A stretch of DNA of 64,000 nucleotides, from assembly GCA_000611775.1 (NCBI GenBank), contig KK106981.1, positions 6,656,312-6,720,311 of the forward strand. The letters run 5' to 3'. Each line of letters starts with the position of its first letter. The stretch's first letter is position 1. The DNA comes from Umbilicaria muhlenbergii. Lineage: Eukaryota > Ascomycota > Lecanoromycetes > Umbilicariales > Umbilicariaceae. A program made the translations under genes and the position numbers. Of this stretch, positions 10,121-22,700 are shown piece after piece. Under the pieces are notes generated by a model that made no database searches, was not told the DNA's origin, and was given only the letters and a program-made list of their open reading frames with translations.

Positions 10121-10379
10121 GGTTATGAGCCCGGTCAGCGCAAGGCGCTGCGGATTGACTCCGTCCATGCTGAGAGGACGTTAAAGACTATGATGGTAGG
10201 CAGGGTTTAGGGTTTTCAGGGTCCAGGCAGTCACGGCGGGGCCTTATAGTTAGCTGGTTCCCACATTGTTCTTGGCTAGTTAGTCAGTTCTTATCGATAT
10301 TTACAACAGGTTATGAGCCCGGTCAGCGCAAGGCGCTGCGGATTGACTCCGTCCATGCTGAGAGGACGTTAAAGACTAT
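10004..10379 (+). repeat. 188-base tandem duplication of LTR end and leader
   Basis: Bases 10004-10191 are repeated at 10192-10379, starting gatggtaggcagggtttagg, with about two differences. The unit holds the last two thirds of the left LTR plus the first 71 bases of the leader. The right LTR carries no such duplication, so it arose in this copy or its parent by unequal exchange or template switching. Confidence 0.85.
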
Positions 10380-10800
10380 GCAAACAAGCCCTCTACAGAG
10401 GCAGTCACGGAAGTCCTCCGCGCAGAGGCAGTATCAAAAGCTCACAAAGGTGGCCATTCCACTTCGGAAGCCCTCCACGCAGAGGCATGTCATGGCCATT
10501 TTCAATCCAGTTTTGATAGAATCGTACGGGCCTTGGGTTGTCATATACACTCAACAATATCAACTTTCGGAGACCGTTTCCTTCGATACATTGGCGGCTC
10601 AGTTATGGGACGAAAATCGACGCCTTATGGAGTGAGAATCACCGCTGGAGGGAGTGTCTATGAGTGGAGGGGCATACATGTCAAGAGCAATGACTGAGCC
10701 TACATGCTGGCATTGCAAGAAGTCAGGGCATAAGGAGGAGTGTTGCTGAGTGTTACATCCTGAGTTGAGGCCTGCAACAGCGAAGATGTGTGTTGAGACT
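10378..10800 (+). pseudogene. Copia-like gag fragment with zinc knuckle
   Basis: An open stretch with the wording SFDTLAAQLWDENRRL, typical of Copia gag, is followed by a CCHC zinc knuckle at about 10710-10746 (C-x2-C-x4-H-x4-C, CWHCKKSGHKEEC) and then HPELRP, which fungal Copia gag proteins often carry just after the knuckle. The reading is broken. No protease, integrase or reverse transcriptase follows. Confidence 0.65.
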
Positions 10801-10899
10801 ATTGTGATGTAGAGGTTTGAGAGAGGGGGGTCAAGATTTTAAGACAAACTTTTGAGGCTTTGTGAGTCACATTGTGGATGCGCATTTTGAGGATTTGGG

Positions 10900-11070
10900 A
10901 GTCATGTTTTGAACACGCAGTTTAGGGTTTTGTAAGATGCATCATGAATGCACATTTTTGATCTTTTGTGAGTCATGTTTTGAACACGCAGTTTAGGGTT
11001 TTGTAAGATGCATTGTGAATGCACATTTTTGATCTTTTGTGAGTCATGTTTTGAACATGCAGTTTAGGGA
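10900..11070 (+). repeat. 71-base tandem repeat, about 2.4 units
   Basis: Units begin at 10900, 10971 and 11042 with agtcatgttttgaacacgca. The first two keep CG in that word and the third has lost it, so the units lie across the edge of erosion. Confidence 0.75.
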
Positions 11071-11186
11071 ATTATCTGTGAGCTTTTTGAGTCAAGATAT
11101 GAGCTTTTTGAGAGGTTAGAAATTGAAGGATTTTCAGGAAGTTTTGAGAAGTTGAGGGAGCAGAGGGAGCCTTCAGTGAGAGGAAG

Positions 11187-11363
11187 TGTTGAATTTAAGT
11201 GCTGTCAACTTACAGCAGTCACTTATCAGAGTTGATATCAGTGTTGAATGATAAGCAGGGTTTAAGGTTTTCAGGGTTCAGGCAGTCATGATGAAGTCTT
11301 ATAATTAACTGATTTTCACATTGTTCTTTGCTAGTTAGTCAGTCCTTATTGATATTTATAACA
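11187..11363 (+). repeat. Right LTR, eroded
   Basis: The same 177-base length and ends as the left LTR, but without a single CG dinucleotide. It ends TATTTATAACA followed by the target duplication cttaa. Confidence 0.85.
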
Positions 11364-11850
11364 CTTAATAGTCTGCTAGATGATCTTGTGAAGTGCATGA
11401 TGATCATATTGTCTGCTTTGAACATAACTTTATTAGTAGCTGCTCATTCTTCTGCTTTCAGAATCTCCATGTAGGGTGAGGTGCATTGATGTGAGATATA
11501 AAACCTGTAAGAGGAATCTTGATCATAAAGTCAGAGCAGCAGCACAAAGTATGTACAGCACTTATGTAATGACTACACACTACAAGTGCTTTGCCTGTGA
11601 GACATTTCAACTTGCTTCCTTAATGATTAGTTTTATTATCAAATGTAGTGAATGTTTGCATGTACTGAATTTCACATTATCTTATAACTCTTTGAGCTGT
11701 TATGTCATTAACAACTCTGACATCATTTTGTCAACGCTTGAAGTCATCATGAAGGAATCACAAGTCAGTTTTATTCTAATAACTGATGTAAGCTTTAGTA
11801 TTGAAAAACTACTCTATAGCCCTCTTCTTCTTCACTATTGAGGTTGAAGT
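11364..11850 (-). pseudogene. LINE (Tad1-like) reverse transcriptase relic
   Basis: On the minus strand, bases 11480-11364 read MEILKAEE, then AATNKVMFKADN, then MHFTRSSSRLL. This matches the pattern seen in Tad1-type fungal LINEs just after the catalytic core of reverse transcriptase (A-E-x-W-A, F-x-x-x-K-T, I-H-F-T-R). A TGA stands where family members have Trp. The Copia-like element at 9944-11363 sits at the left end, and the frame stays open across the target site into 9943-9895 (STALTMDDKLINLKEAD), so the small element probably jumped into this LINE. Beyond 11480 to the right the resemblance fades and the limit is uncertain. Confidence 0.35.
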
Positions 11851-12412
11851 GTAGGCAGAGATAAAAAAGACAAAAGCATCTAAGCAACAGAGATTTATAA
11901 GATAAAAAGAGAAGAAAAGAGTGATAAATAAATTTAATATGAGATGAGAACATTGATAATGATGTGTTTAATATTATTTCAACATCAACAATCTCATCAG
12001 TGTATGCTGAGATGTCAGACTGAGAGAAGGTATTTAAAATATTTTATCTTTAAATAACTCTGAAGCACAGCAGCATACTCTGTTCAGCAAGTAAAAGGTT
12101 TAACCTGTGTTGATATTTGAGAAATCAAAGTATGATGATCTGAACTGCTTCATAAAATCAGCATTTGAATTGAATTTAAATAACACAGAAAGATTGAAGT
12201 TATGTGTAAATATTATCAGTGAAATTAAAAGTCTGCATGACAATGATAAGTGAAGCAATACTATCTGATACAGACATTGAACTAAACTTATAAATAAACA
12301 TTATACATAGAGATATCAAGTTCTGTAATGTGCTTATCTTTAAGAAAAGATCAGAATTATATGCTGTAAAACTTTTTAATTTTAATCATTCTATTTCTTT
12401 CTGTCAGGACTA
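11851..12412. other. Eroded AT-rich spacer
   Basis: Very AT-rich and nearly devoid of CG, CC and GG. No family resemblance was recognised on either strand. Confidence 0.5.
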
Positions 12413-12675
12413 TGCAGATTATGAATTAATGCATGTGTTTTAACAGGCTGACATTTAACTACAGAAGAGAATTCTAGTCTAAGAAGTAAAAGAAAGAAAG
12501 AGCATGAAGATTAAAGTCTTTATGCATGCATTAAGCTCATTAATTTAAATCACTGTTAACCTCTTCAGTCGTTCAGCGCTAACCTGTTCAGTCATTCAGT
12601 TTGATGCATTGTTCAGATCATTCAGATCATTCAGTTCTGTTCAGTTCAGTTTAATGTTCAGGTGTAAACCTGACA
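12413..12675 (-). repeat. LTR of the 12.4-18.5 kb chromovirus (3' side)
   Basis: It aligns with 18227-18477 along nearly the whole length, apart from a few small length differences. It contains many ttcag words. Confidence 0.75.
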
Positions 12676-15600
12676 CTACCTCCTCCTTTATTTAATGAGC
12701 TTCATGAGCTGATCATCTACCTTTCTGCCTTGTCATTGATGTATTCAGTGACTCAGCCGGCTTATCTGAGTACCTCTCATGAAATGCCTCTTTCAGTTCA
12801 GGTGAGTGTTTAAATTCATCAGCATTATATCAGGTCTTGTCAGATGAGTACTTTTTTCATGTCACTCTGTACTGTAGTCTGTTTTTTCATCAATGATTAT
12901 CATTAATCTGTTCAACTTCTCATTCCGGTTCAGCCTGTTCAGTTATTACTGATGGCGGTGATGACTTAATTTGTCCAGGCAAAGGATCATTCACAGTGAG
13001 TTATAATAAAAAGATGTGAAATACAGGATGTATTTTCATTGACTCAGGCAGTTCAAGCTTATATGCTTGAGCTGAAACTTTTTTCTTGATTTGAAAAGGT
13101 CCTTCATTCTTGTGATTCAGCTTTTTGAACAAGTGAATCATTCAAATGTTTTTCATTAACAATCATATTAGGTCTCTCACTTTATATGCTGAGATTAGTA
13201 TTCAGGTTCAGTTTGTGAAGTCTTTCTGTTGAAGTTGTGCTGCTGTCATGTTCTCTTGTAATATTGCATGTAAAGCTTTCATATGATTCATTATGAAATC
13301 AGCTTTTTCCTTCAGAATTTATTCTCTCATCAGCAGAGGTGAAATGATCAATCATTCAGGATTGAAGCTCATTCAAAGGTGATATCCTTTATTCACAAAG
13401 AATGATGAAACTTTGATGAAGTCAGAATCTGCATTGTTGACTGTAAACTCAGTCATTAATAATCATTTAATTCAGTCATCTTGCTGATAGTTCACAAATG
13501 CTTTAAGATACTGTTCAACATTCATATTCACATTTTCAGACTGCTTGTCTGTCTCAGGATGAAAAGTGATTGATGATTTCAATCTGATTTGAAGTCATTC
13601 ACATAAGTACTTTCAGAGTAATGTTACAAATTGTGATCCCTGATCTGAAGTTATGATTTGTGATAACTCATGAAATCTTCATACATTGTGAAGCAATAGT
13701 TTTGTGATATATTTCATTAACATTCCCCTCTTCTTATCTGTTGAATAAAAGATATAATATCTTTTCTTGATCAGTCTGCAAATGATTGTCAGGATTACGT
13801 TGAACCCTTTGCTTTCAAGTAAATTGATAATCAAGTTGAGTGAGATATCTTGTCATGAATGACTTGAGATTAAAAGTGATTTCAGGGCTTCTTAATACTG
13901 TTCATTCATGTTCTTTGTTCAGCGGCAGATGTGGCAATTTCAAACAAAATGACTGACTGTTCAGTTCATTCAGGGTCAATAGTAGGATCATGTAAGTATT
14001 TTCAATGTCTTTTGATGTCTTATATGTCCTGCAGCCAGCTGTTCATGAGCTTTCTGAATCAATCATCATCATAATTCATTCTGATTCAGATCATTATTAA
14101 TGCCTGAGACTCATACATGTTCTTAATAAAGCAGTCAGCCTTTGTTCTCAGTGCAGTCACTGAGAGAGATCTTGATTGAATGTCTTGCCTCAGTTCATAA
14201 TAAGCTTAGAATTTCCTGACAGAAGTTGTCTGCTTTCACATAACAGATAATCAACTCATTTAAAGTCTCATTCAGGACCTGTTCAGTTGATTCATTCAGT
14301 TCATTCAGGGTCTGTTTGTTTGAAACATCATTCAGGTCATCATTCAGATCATCATGTGAATTATTCAAGGCCTGTTCAGCTGATTTTAAAAGCTGAGGAG
14401 CTTTTTCCTTTTGTTCAGCAATGATATATGAGTTTAGGCAGCAGCTTGATAACATGATTTGAAATTAATATCATAATCACTCATCATCCTGATTCTTCTT
14501 TAGTCAGTCACTTGAGTGTTTAATGAGTGTATTCAACTTTTCATTTTCCTTACCTGTTCAGTATGTAATCATGTTGAATAATAAAAAATTCACAAATACT
14601 ACAATGCTGCTCACTGAAAGGCGGTCACCTTTTTAGTGCAGTGGTATTTCTGACAAATCACAAAGTTGAATTATGAGAGGAATTCAGCTCATCTGACTTA
14701 TCTGTGAGTCAGTTTCTTGATCATCATAAAGTACTTTAAGACTTTATGATCTGTCAGGATTTGAATCAGGTCCTTTGTTTCAGTCAGTTCAGCACATCAT
14801 TCTTTTAAGCTTCAAATAATAGTCAACAATTCTTTGTTATAAATTTCATAATTGCATTCAGCTGGTATGAGTTTCTTAAAGAAAAATGTCATTGAATGCA
14901 TTAATTTTTAATCATCTTTCTGAGATAGTACTCCTGTGAATATCAGGTCAGATGAATCACATTTAAGATAACATGTTCAGATTCAATCAAAGTGTTGTAA
15001 TATTAATATGTTAATCAATCAGTTCTTTAGTTCACTAAAGGCTTGAAGACACTGTTCAGTTTACATATTAAAGAGTATGTTCTTGCCTGTCAGTCTGATT
15101 AAAGGCTTTATGATTTTGAAATATCCCTCTATGAATCACTGATAAAAGTTGCAAAAACTTAAAAATGCTTATAACTGTTTCAGATTAATCAGTATCTCTC
15201 AGGTTTTAATGACTGTGATCTTTTCAAGATTCACTCAGATGTCATGACATTTTATGATTAATTTTAAGTATTGAGTTTCAGTCTTGTGAAATTCACACTT
15301 CTTGATTTCAGCTTGCAAATTTGCCTTTCTCAGTCATTCTAGAACAGTTCAAACATGAGTTCAGTGTTTAAACAGAAATTCAGAATAGATCAGGATATTA
15401 TTCAGATACATTATACAGCATGTGTTTAATAAATCAAATAATACATCATTAATAAAGTGCTGAAAGGTGACTGATTTGTTTATGAGTCTGAAAGGCAAGA
15501 CCTTGTATTTGTAGAAGTCATGTCTTATTTAAAAAGTAATCAGGTCTTCAGATTCAAGATTCATTCATATGCAGTGAAATGCCTGTTGTATATCAATTTT

Positions 15601-18226
15601 AATGAAGTATTTTGTCTTTAAAATCTGAGTCAGGGTTTCCTCAATTAAAGATAATGAGTATCAGTCTTTCTTCATAATTGAATTCAGCTTTCAGTAGTTG
15701 ATGCACAGTCATAAAGACTCATCTTTCTTTCATATAAACAGAATCAGTGAGGCTACTGATGATTGACTGACTTCAATGAAACTCTTTTGCAAGTTGTCTT
15801 TTATGTAGTTCTTCACTGCTATCAGTTCCTCATGTGACATATTGTAGAAGGGTGTGTATTTAAGCTTTTACTCACCTTTTAAGATGATCTTGTGATCATA
15901 AGATTGATGCAAAGAGAGTTCATTTGCAGCCTTTTTAAAAAAGACATCAATCAAGTCATGATATTCAGGAAGGAGAATCACCTTGATATTTAATTCACTT
16001 AACTTTAATTCAGAGTTCAATGCTTCCTCAATCTGTTGAATAAAGATTACAAAGATTTCATTGCCTTCCTTCATATTCAGTGCAAACAGTGCCGCGTCAA
16101 TCATCTTGATACTGACTGCATGTGAGGGGTTATTACCTTTTGATGTGAAGACTGATTCAGGAGCTTTTGTGATGAATTTCTTCAAAATTTGATAAGTTTT
16201 CAGTGATTCAGGTTCAATCATTCAGTTCATTCATTCATTCAGTGTTCAGTCCTTCAGTTCAGTTTATTTGTTCAATTTCATTCAGGTGTTCAGTTTCTCA
16301 TTCAGTTTCATTCATTCAGTGTTCAGTTCTTCATTCAGTTTTGTTTATTCAGTGTTTGATTCTTCATTCAGTGAGAAAATCACTACCCGGTTCACAGGGT
16401 TAATTAAAATTTGAGTGTGATTCATTCAAGAGAGTTTTAATATAATGCTGAGATCTTTCATGTCTACAATCATCATAAGGGTGAGTCACTGAGAATGATC
16501 ACAGATCTTCATTGTTGAATAAATCATGTATATAACTCATCTCACTGTCTTCTTCTGAAAATCATGTAGGGTTCAGGGCTTTGGCAAGAATACTGTTTTA
16601 ATTTCAGATCATTCAATCAGAGTCTTTGCCAGGTTAGCATTAATGAATGCATATTCAGTTGACTCAGTATCAAGTAGAGCCTTGACTCATAATTTAACCT
16701 CATTCAGTGTGAGCTTGCAATTCACTTTGAACAGTGTTCAGGTGAACAGCATGTCTTCATTAATCATTAATGCTGATATCATCAGGGGATTATCATCATT
16801 CTTTATCATGACTTTAATAGAGAAACTCCTTTTCCTGAATCTGATTCAAAATCAGAGTCAGAGTTGAATATGATTTATTGTACATATTTTAATGCTGAAG
16901 TCTCTTTCTTCTTGTTCTTGTTTAAACAGTTTAATGTAAGGTGTTTTTGTTCATTGCATTTAAAATAACATTCTTTCTTCATCTGTTGTTCTTTGGCGGC
17001 GTCTGAGTGTGATGTTCAGTTCAGTCATTCAGTTTGGTTCATTCAGGGAACTGACTCAGTGATCATTCAGATAGTTGATTTTAAGGTTTCAATGAAACAT
17101 TCAATCCTTGTATGAGTTTAACTTGTGAAGAGAGGTGTCTGATTTAATTAAAATTTGCTGATCTTCTTTGCATCAAGCAGTCATAAAGTCTAATTAATTC
17201 ATTGACAGCACTTGATGAGTTCATAAAGATCTTCAGGTCTGTCATCATCAGTGTTTAATTATCATTGAATGATGTTATTCACCTTGTTCAGAAGTTCTCC
17301 TATTCAGTATGAATCAAGAAACTCATTCAGTTCAGTAACATATCATTGAAAATCAGCTCAGAAGGATGAAAAGTTTTTGAATTTTTAATAAAGCTTACAG
17401 AATTCATCAGTGATGATATGTTTTCAATCTGAATCTTTATAAATTCAGGTCAAATGTCCTAGCAGTTCAGTAATGTTTGAATAAACTGTTCAGGATGTCA
17501 GATTCATTCAAGGTCTTATGTGTTTAACAGAGTCATCCTCAACTCTTGTTTTTACATACATTATCTTCATCTGTTCAGTGAAGTATCATTCATTCATTGC
17601 TAGTAGGTAATTTCTAATCTTCATTACTCATTCATCATATTTTGAATAATCATTGAAGAACATCAGTGAATCAGGAAGCTTTAATAATCTTAATGATCTT
17701 TTCACTGTGAGTTGAGGGAAATCAGATCAGGGGGTGATTATGATTCTTTATTCAAAATATGTTATCACATCAGCTTATTTAATGACTTTTTTCTTCAATT
17801 CCTTGTTTTTATCCTTCATTCTTTCATAGTTCACTTGAAATTCTTCATGTGCCTTTATAATGATGTCAATTTCATTCAAAGACTGCTCATGATCAGTGAT
17901 TAATTATCAGAAAGCAGTCATTGCTTCAGAGAAATGTTCTTATAAAAGATTAATCAAGATCTCTGCATTTCAGGTGATCAGAATCTGATCAATCAGGTTT
18001 TCATTCAAAGTGAATTGTTCATCATTCACAGAAGTCAACAAAGACTTTTTAATTCATGAGTAAACTACACTACTGATTTCTTTGATCATCATGATTAATT
18101 TCAGGTTTTAATTCTGAGTTCTGATTTTGATTCATTTTTTGATTCTAGTTCATTTTCTGATTCTGGTTCATTCAAGTTGCATTGCGGCAGGAGATAAAGG
18201 GAGAGATTAAAATAATATCAAAATTA

Positions 18227-18477
18227 TGCAAATTAAGAATTAATGCATGTGATTTAACAGGCTGACATTTAGCTACAGAGAAGAATTCTAATCTAAGAAG
18301 CAAAAGGAAGAAAGAGCATGAAGATTAAAACTTTTATGTGCACATTAAACTCACTCATTTAATCACTGCTAACCTGTTCAGTCTAATCACCGTTAACCCG
18401 TTCAGTCATTCAGTTTAGTATCATTCAGATCATTCAGATTATTCAGTTTAATTCAATGTTCAAGTGTAAACCTGACA
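18227..18477 (-). repeat. LTR of the 12.4-18.5 kb chromovirus (5' side)
   Basis: Partner of 12413-12675. The inner flank on the minus strand reads tttgatatta, compatible with a decayed primer-binding site of the TGGTATCA type. Confidence 0.7.
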
Positions 18478-19730
18478 CTCTTCAGAGAAAATTTGAGTGC
18501 TTTTTCTCTGAGCACTTTTTGTATCTTTGTAGAATTAAACTTGTGAAACTGTTTAATTAATGACTCTGTGTGCTGTAGATTTTCTGTTGACTTTCACATA
18601 ATCTTATCTTTCTTGTAATCTTTTCAATGAACTAAGTAGTGTAGTGTTCTCTCACAAATTTAACTGTTGAGTAAAGTGAAGACTTTTCATTTTTGTTCTT
18701 TCTTCAATAGTTCATTGACATTTATAGTAGCTGTGTTAAATTTAACAACAGATTTAAGAAGTTAAACATTAAAAACATTATGAATCTGTCTTTATTAAGA
18801 ATGTTAAGTTTATAAAATTATGTTCTGCTTCTTCATGTTATTGTATATAATCTGAGATGCTTATTATTAAGCTTTTTACTCAGTTTTTTTGTTGCTATAT
18901 TTTAAATGTTAAGTTAAACTTTATCACTGACATTGAACTTCTGACTCATGTGCTGTTTATTATAATATGTCAAGTATTTCTTGTTGACTTATAATAATTG
19001 TAGCTTTAAATTCTTCTGAATTGTGTTGAGTTTCTTCATTAATTCAGCAGTCTTTATAGCTTGACTTTTGTAAGAATTCAGATTGAGCTTCATTTTCAGA
19101 TGTTTTTTTATTGCTGCAAAAAATGATGTAACTTCTGTTGCACTATGAACATTATTATTGTATGTGAATTTAGTCATTGATAGAAATCTCATTTAATTAT
19201 TTTACTCATCATTATTAAACATCTGTAAATATATCTCAATTGTTTAATTTTGTCATTCAGTTTAACTGTCAGTTTAAGAATGAAATGCAGTGCTGAGATT
19301 CTATCAAGCTCAGAGATGAAAACAAAAAAAATTAAAATACTTAAATGCAAACACTGTTTCTCAATTTATGATTAAGTTGTCAGAGCATTTATGTAATTGA
19401 ATCACTGTTAAAATAAATAGTCTCATCATATCAGAGATATCAATCATTTTTTTTATTGATTCATAATGAGTTATTTTGATCAATCTGTTGAGTGTTATCA
19501 AAATGACATTTGTACACTACTTTATTATAAACTTTACTCAGAGACAGATCTGTAATAAAGTTCATTATTACACTTTCTTATGATCTCTGTGATGATGATA
19601 AAGAGTTCAGAGTTTTATATAATTTATGTCAGACTGACTTTTTCTTTTAACATAATACACAATTTCTGCAGTATTTCTTTATTGAGCTGCTTGATCTCAG
19701 TTAATTATAATGTTATTGAGTGAGCTCTGC
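18478..19730 (-). mobile_element. Gypsy fragment: integrase end
   Basis: The minus strand at 19192-18989 reads FLSMTKFTYNNNVHSATEV and onward, the pattern of the last third of a Gypsy integrase (F-x-Y-N-N-x-x-H-S-A-T), followed toward 18660 by a worn polypeptide end with FIMFLMF-like traces of the NVFHVSLL motif. The upstream domains are missing or too worn to see. Very strongly eroded and broken many times. No LTR pair could be assigned. Confidence 0.65.
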
Positions 19731-22700
19731 TGTGTTACAATCTCAGTCTTGCTGATACTTGATGTTGTGAGTTAGTGTTATAATCATTAGTGAAGCACTA
19801 AGTACTGAGTGTTATGAGTCAATGTTATGACTTTAGCAAAGCTTTAACTTAAGTGAGATTATATATATATTGACACTGACTCTTTTATTTTTTTCTTCTT
19901 TATGTCATGTCTTGTATCTACATTTAGTATTTAGAAATTTTATCTTTTTAATACAACACAGCTCACATCTTAACATTATATAATATTAATTTTACAAATT
20001 ATGTCTTCTGAGTCTTCTTTTAAGTTTTCTGCTGAGTTTCAGTTTCTCACATTTTCTGATGATGTTAATGATTTTAACACACAGATTTTTAAAGCTGCAA
20101 TTAACAAAGACTCTGAAGAGTGATTTAAGTACTTCATCAATTATCACATCACAGTCAAAAACTTTAAGTTTTATTATGAAGCACTCATCATTGAATCTCA
20201 GCAGCTTCAAATCATTATCACAGAGTTGAATAACATCAACTTCACTTATCTTCAACAATAAGTTCAACTGAAAATTTAACTTGAGATGTTATGTGCACAG
20301 CAGACACAGCAGTTTACAGATATTATTAAGTCTGAAAAACTTTCAAATTCTGCTGTCTTTGACAGCAGTTTTAATAAGCTGAAAAATTTCTTGCTAAAGC
20401 TCTGAGTTAAAATAATAATGAATGCAGACTGTTATTCATTATCACAAAATTAGCTTTGATATGCAATCACTTAAATCTTTAACAAGATTAAAGATTAGAT
20501 TCTGTCATACTGTATTAACATCAAAGTTAATCTCACAGATCTCTCTGTCTTTGAGAAAATTATAAAGAACACTTTTAAAGATTCTGATTATTAAAAAACA
20601 GCTCAGATTATTATATAATAATTACATTAATGAAATTAAGACTTCAGCACTTACTTTACTGAGTTTAACTGTCACATTGACTATACACAGTGAAATAAGA
20701 CAGTTAAGAAGTCAGCATTGCTGACAGAGATCTTAAATGAGCTTCATTAATATTTAATCACTGTAAAAACTTTTAAGATAAATTTGTCTGATCTGACACA
20801 TATTTTGCAAATCATCAATAACTGTCATTGAGTCATGCAAAATGTCACACACAGTAATACTTGCAACTGTGTGATATTATTTCAGCTGCATGTTTTTGCA
20901 ATGACTGTCTCACTGTCAACGTCTCAGTCAACACAATTAACACAGTCATAAAATATAACTTCTTCAGTGTCTTTCTTTCTCACTGCTTAATGAGTCAGTG
21001 TCATTATCACTGCTGATAAAGACTTTATGAATCTCTCTGTTGCTCAGTTTTATCTCTGTGAATCTTTATTTACTGCAGAAAAGATCTGTTGTATGTAGAA
21101 TAATCTCTGTTTATACTGTGAAAAAGTCAGTTATAAAGTTATTATCTGTACAGTTAAATCTTCTGTGCAGATGCAGCTTCAACAAACTCTCTTTAATAAT
21201 TAATCAGAGAGAGTGAAGAAGTTAAAAAACAAATAATCTCTGTGCTCAATTATATTCAGAGATTAAAATAATTTGATTATAAACTTTCTGTCTTGTCTTC
21301 ACAAATCTCAGTGAATGAAAAGAATGAGTTTATCAGTGAGTATTTTCTGATTAATTGTATTATCAGTTCAGATAATATTTAAGTGAATACAAAAGCTTTT
21401 GTTAACACTGAAGACTTTGATTATGCTTTTATTGATTAAGTTTATGCACAATTCTTGAATTTGATCTTGTTATCTTTGAATACATCTCATGTTTTATATG
21501 TTTTTGACAGTTGTGAATCTGCTGTTGACTGAGTCACTCATTATATCTTGTTGAATCTACTCACTGATAATCATGTTTCTCACAACACTTTTTGTTATGT
21601 CATTTAGCTGCAGATTAATTTTCTTGTTCTTAATCTTCTCTGACTTCAGAATCACAAAATAACAATTAACTACAAGAAGAATTGCTTTATATTTAATTTT
21701 ACTCACTGTTGTCAGTGATGTATATTCATTAAAACAGTGATTTTTTATATACTTAAAATCTCTTTTAAATGCTCTGAATCTTTCTAGAACATCTGCATGA
21801 TGAGTGTTGCTCTCATTACTCAGCTTGCTCAGTGCAAGAATTATCAGCTGTTTATTATCTCTTTCAACAATATTGAGAAGACTCTGACATTTAAAAAAAC
21901 AGTCAATGTACTGATTAAACTATTTTAAGAATATCATGAATTTGCATTTCTGTTTTTTTAAGAAGAATTCAACAAACTGTTTTCACACTGTGTTTATGAT
22001 CACATTATATCTCTGATTTCTGAAAAAGAACTTCTCAAGAGGCTTTTATACAACATGTTTCAAGATAAGCTTTTAATCTTGCAGAAATATCTCAAGAAAT
22101 ATCTGTTTAAGGATTTTATCTGTGTCAGTTTCTCTTCTGCAGCTTTTTCTGTGATCTTTATTAAGAAATTGAAGAGTGATTTTTATCTGTGTATGAATTA
22201 CTGTGATCTCAACAATCTGATAATTAAAAACTGCTACTCACTGTCTTTAATCTGTGAGACACTGAATCTTATGACTTCATCAGTGATTTTTATCAAGCTT
22301 GATATCATTGCTGTCTTCAATAAACTACAGATGATGAAAAGAGAAGAGTGAAAGACTGTTATATAAACTCATTATAATCTGTTTAAATATCTAATTATAC
22401 TTTTTAAACTATGTAAAGCTCTAAGTTTCTTTCAACACTACATTAATGATATTTTGCAAAACTGTTTAAATGTCTTTATCACTGCTTACATTGATAATGT
22501 CTTGATATTTAGTAAGATTAAGAAGAAGCACAGAAAGTATATTTAAATTATTCTCATTAAACTTTGAGAAGCTGATCTATAACTAAATATTAAAAAATGC
22601 AAATTTAATGTGAAAGAAGTTAAATATCTGAGTTTAATCATTACTTAAAAGAAAATTCAGATGAATTCTGTTAAAATCACTGTTATTGTTAACTGAGCAT

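Larger units (their letters stand above)
9944..11363 (+). mobile_element. Small gag-only Copia-like LTR element
   Basis: A 1420-base element with two 177-base LTRs (9944-10120 and 11187-11363) running TG...CA and flanked by cttaa at 9939-9943 and 11364-11368. The inside has a leader, part of a gag and tandem repeats but no pol, so it must have moved with help from another element. The left half is clean and CG-rich, the right half eroded. The two LTRs differ at about 26 of 177 positions, all of the C-to-T kind and with no length change, so point erosion and not ordinary ageing explains the difference. It is broken. It resembles the short gag-bearing non-autonomous elements described in plants. 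Confidence 0.85.
12413..18477 (-). mobile_element. Ty3/Gypsy chromovirus, broken, minus strand
   Basis: About 6.1 kb between two LTRs: 12413-12675 (263 bases) and 18227-18477 (251 bases), both TGCA...CCTGACA. Parts in minus-strand order: gag (about 18100-16900), protease and the entry to reverse transcriptase (about 16221-15868, with the family wording LPEYHDLIDVFFKKAANEL and SYDHKI), reverse transcriptase and RNase H (about 15870-14600), integrase (about 14300-13200) and a chromodomain (about 12970-12780, RLQYRVTWKKY). Several dozen breaks are likely. No target duplication was certain. The word attcag/gttcag is strikingly over-used in the LTRs, gag and integrase part. Confidence 0.8.

Noticed and set aside
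11476-11841. Plus-strand frame of 121 codons
   Set aside because: It overlaps LINE-like coding text on the other strand and sits in eroded DNA; Ser/Cys/Leu composition fits a shadow frame.
12560-12680. Possible CRISPR-like spaced repeats (ttcag words)
   Set aside because: The spacing is irregular, the words are too short, and the stretch is part of an LTR; fungi lack CRISPR arrays.
16203-16403. Plus-strand Ser/Phe/Val repeat frame
   Set aside because: It arises from the attcagt repeats of the minus-strand chromovirus.
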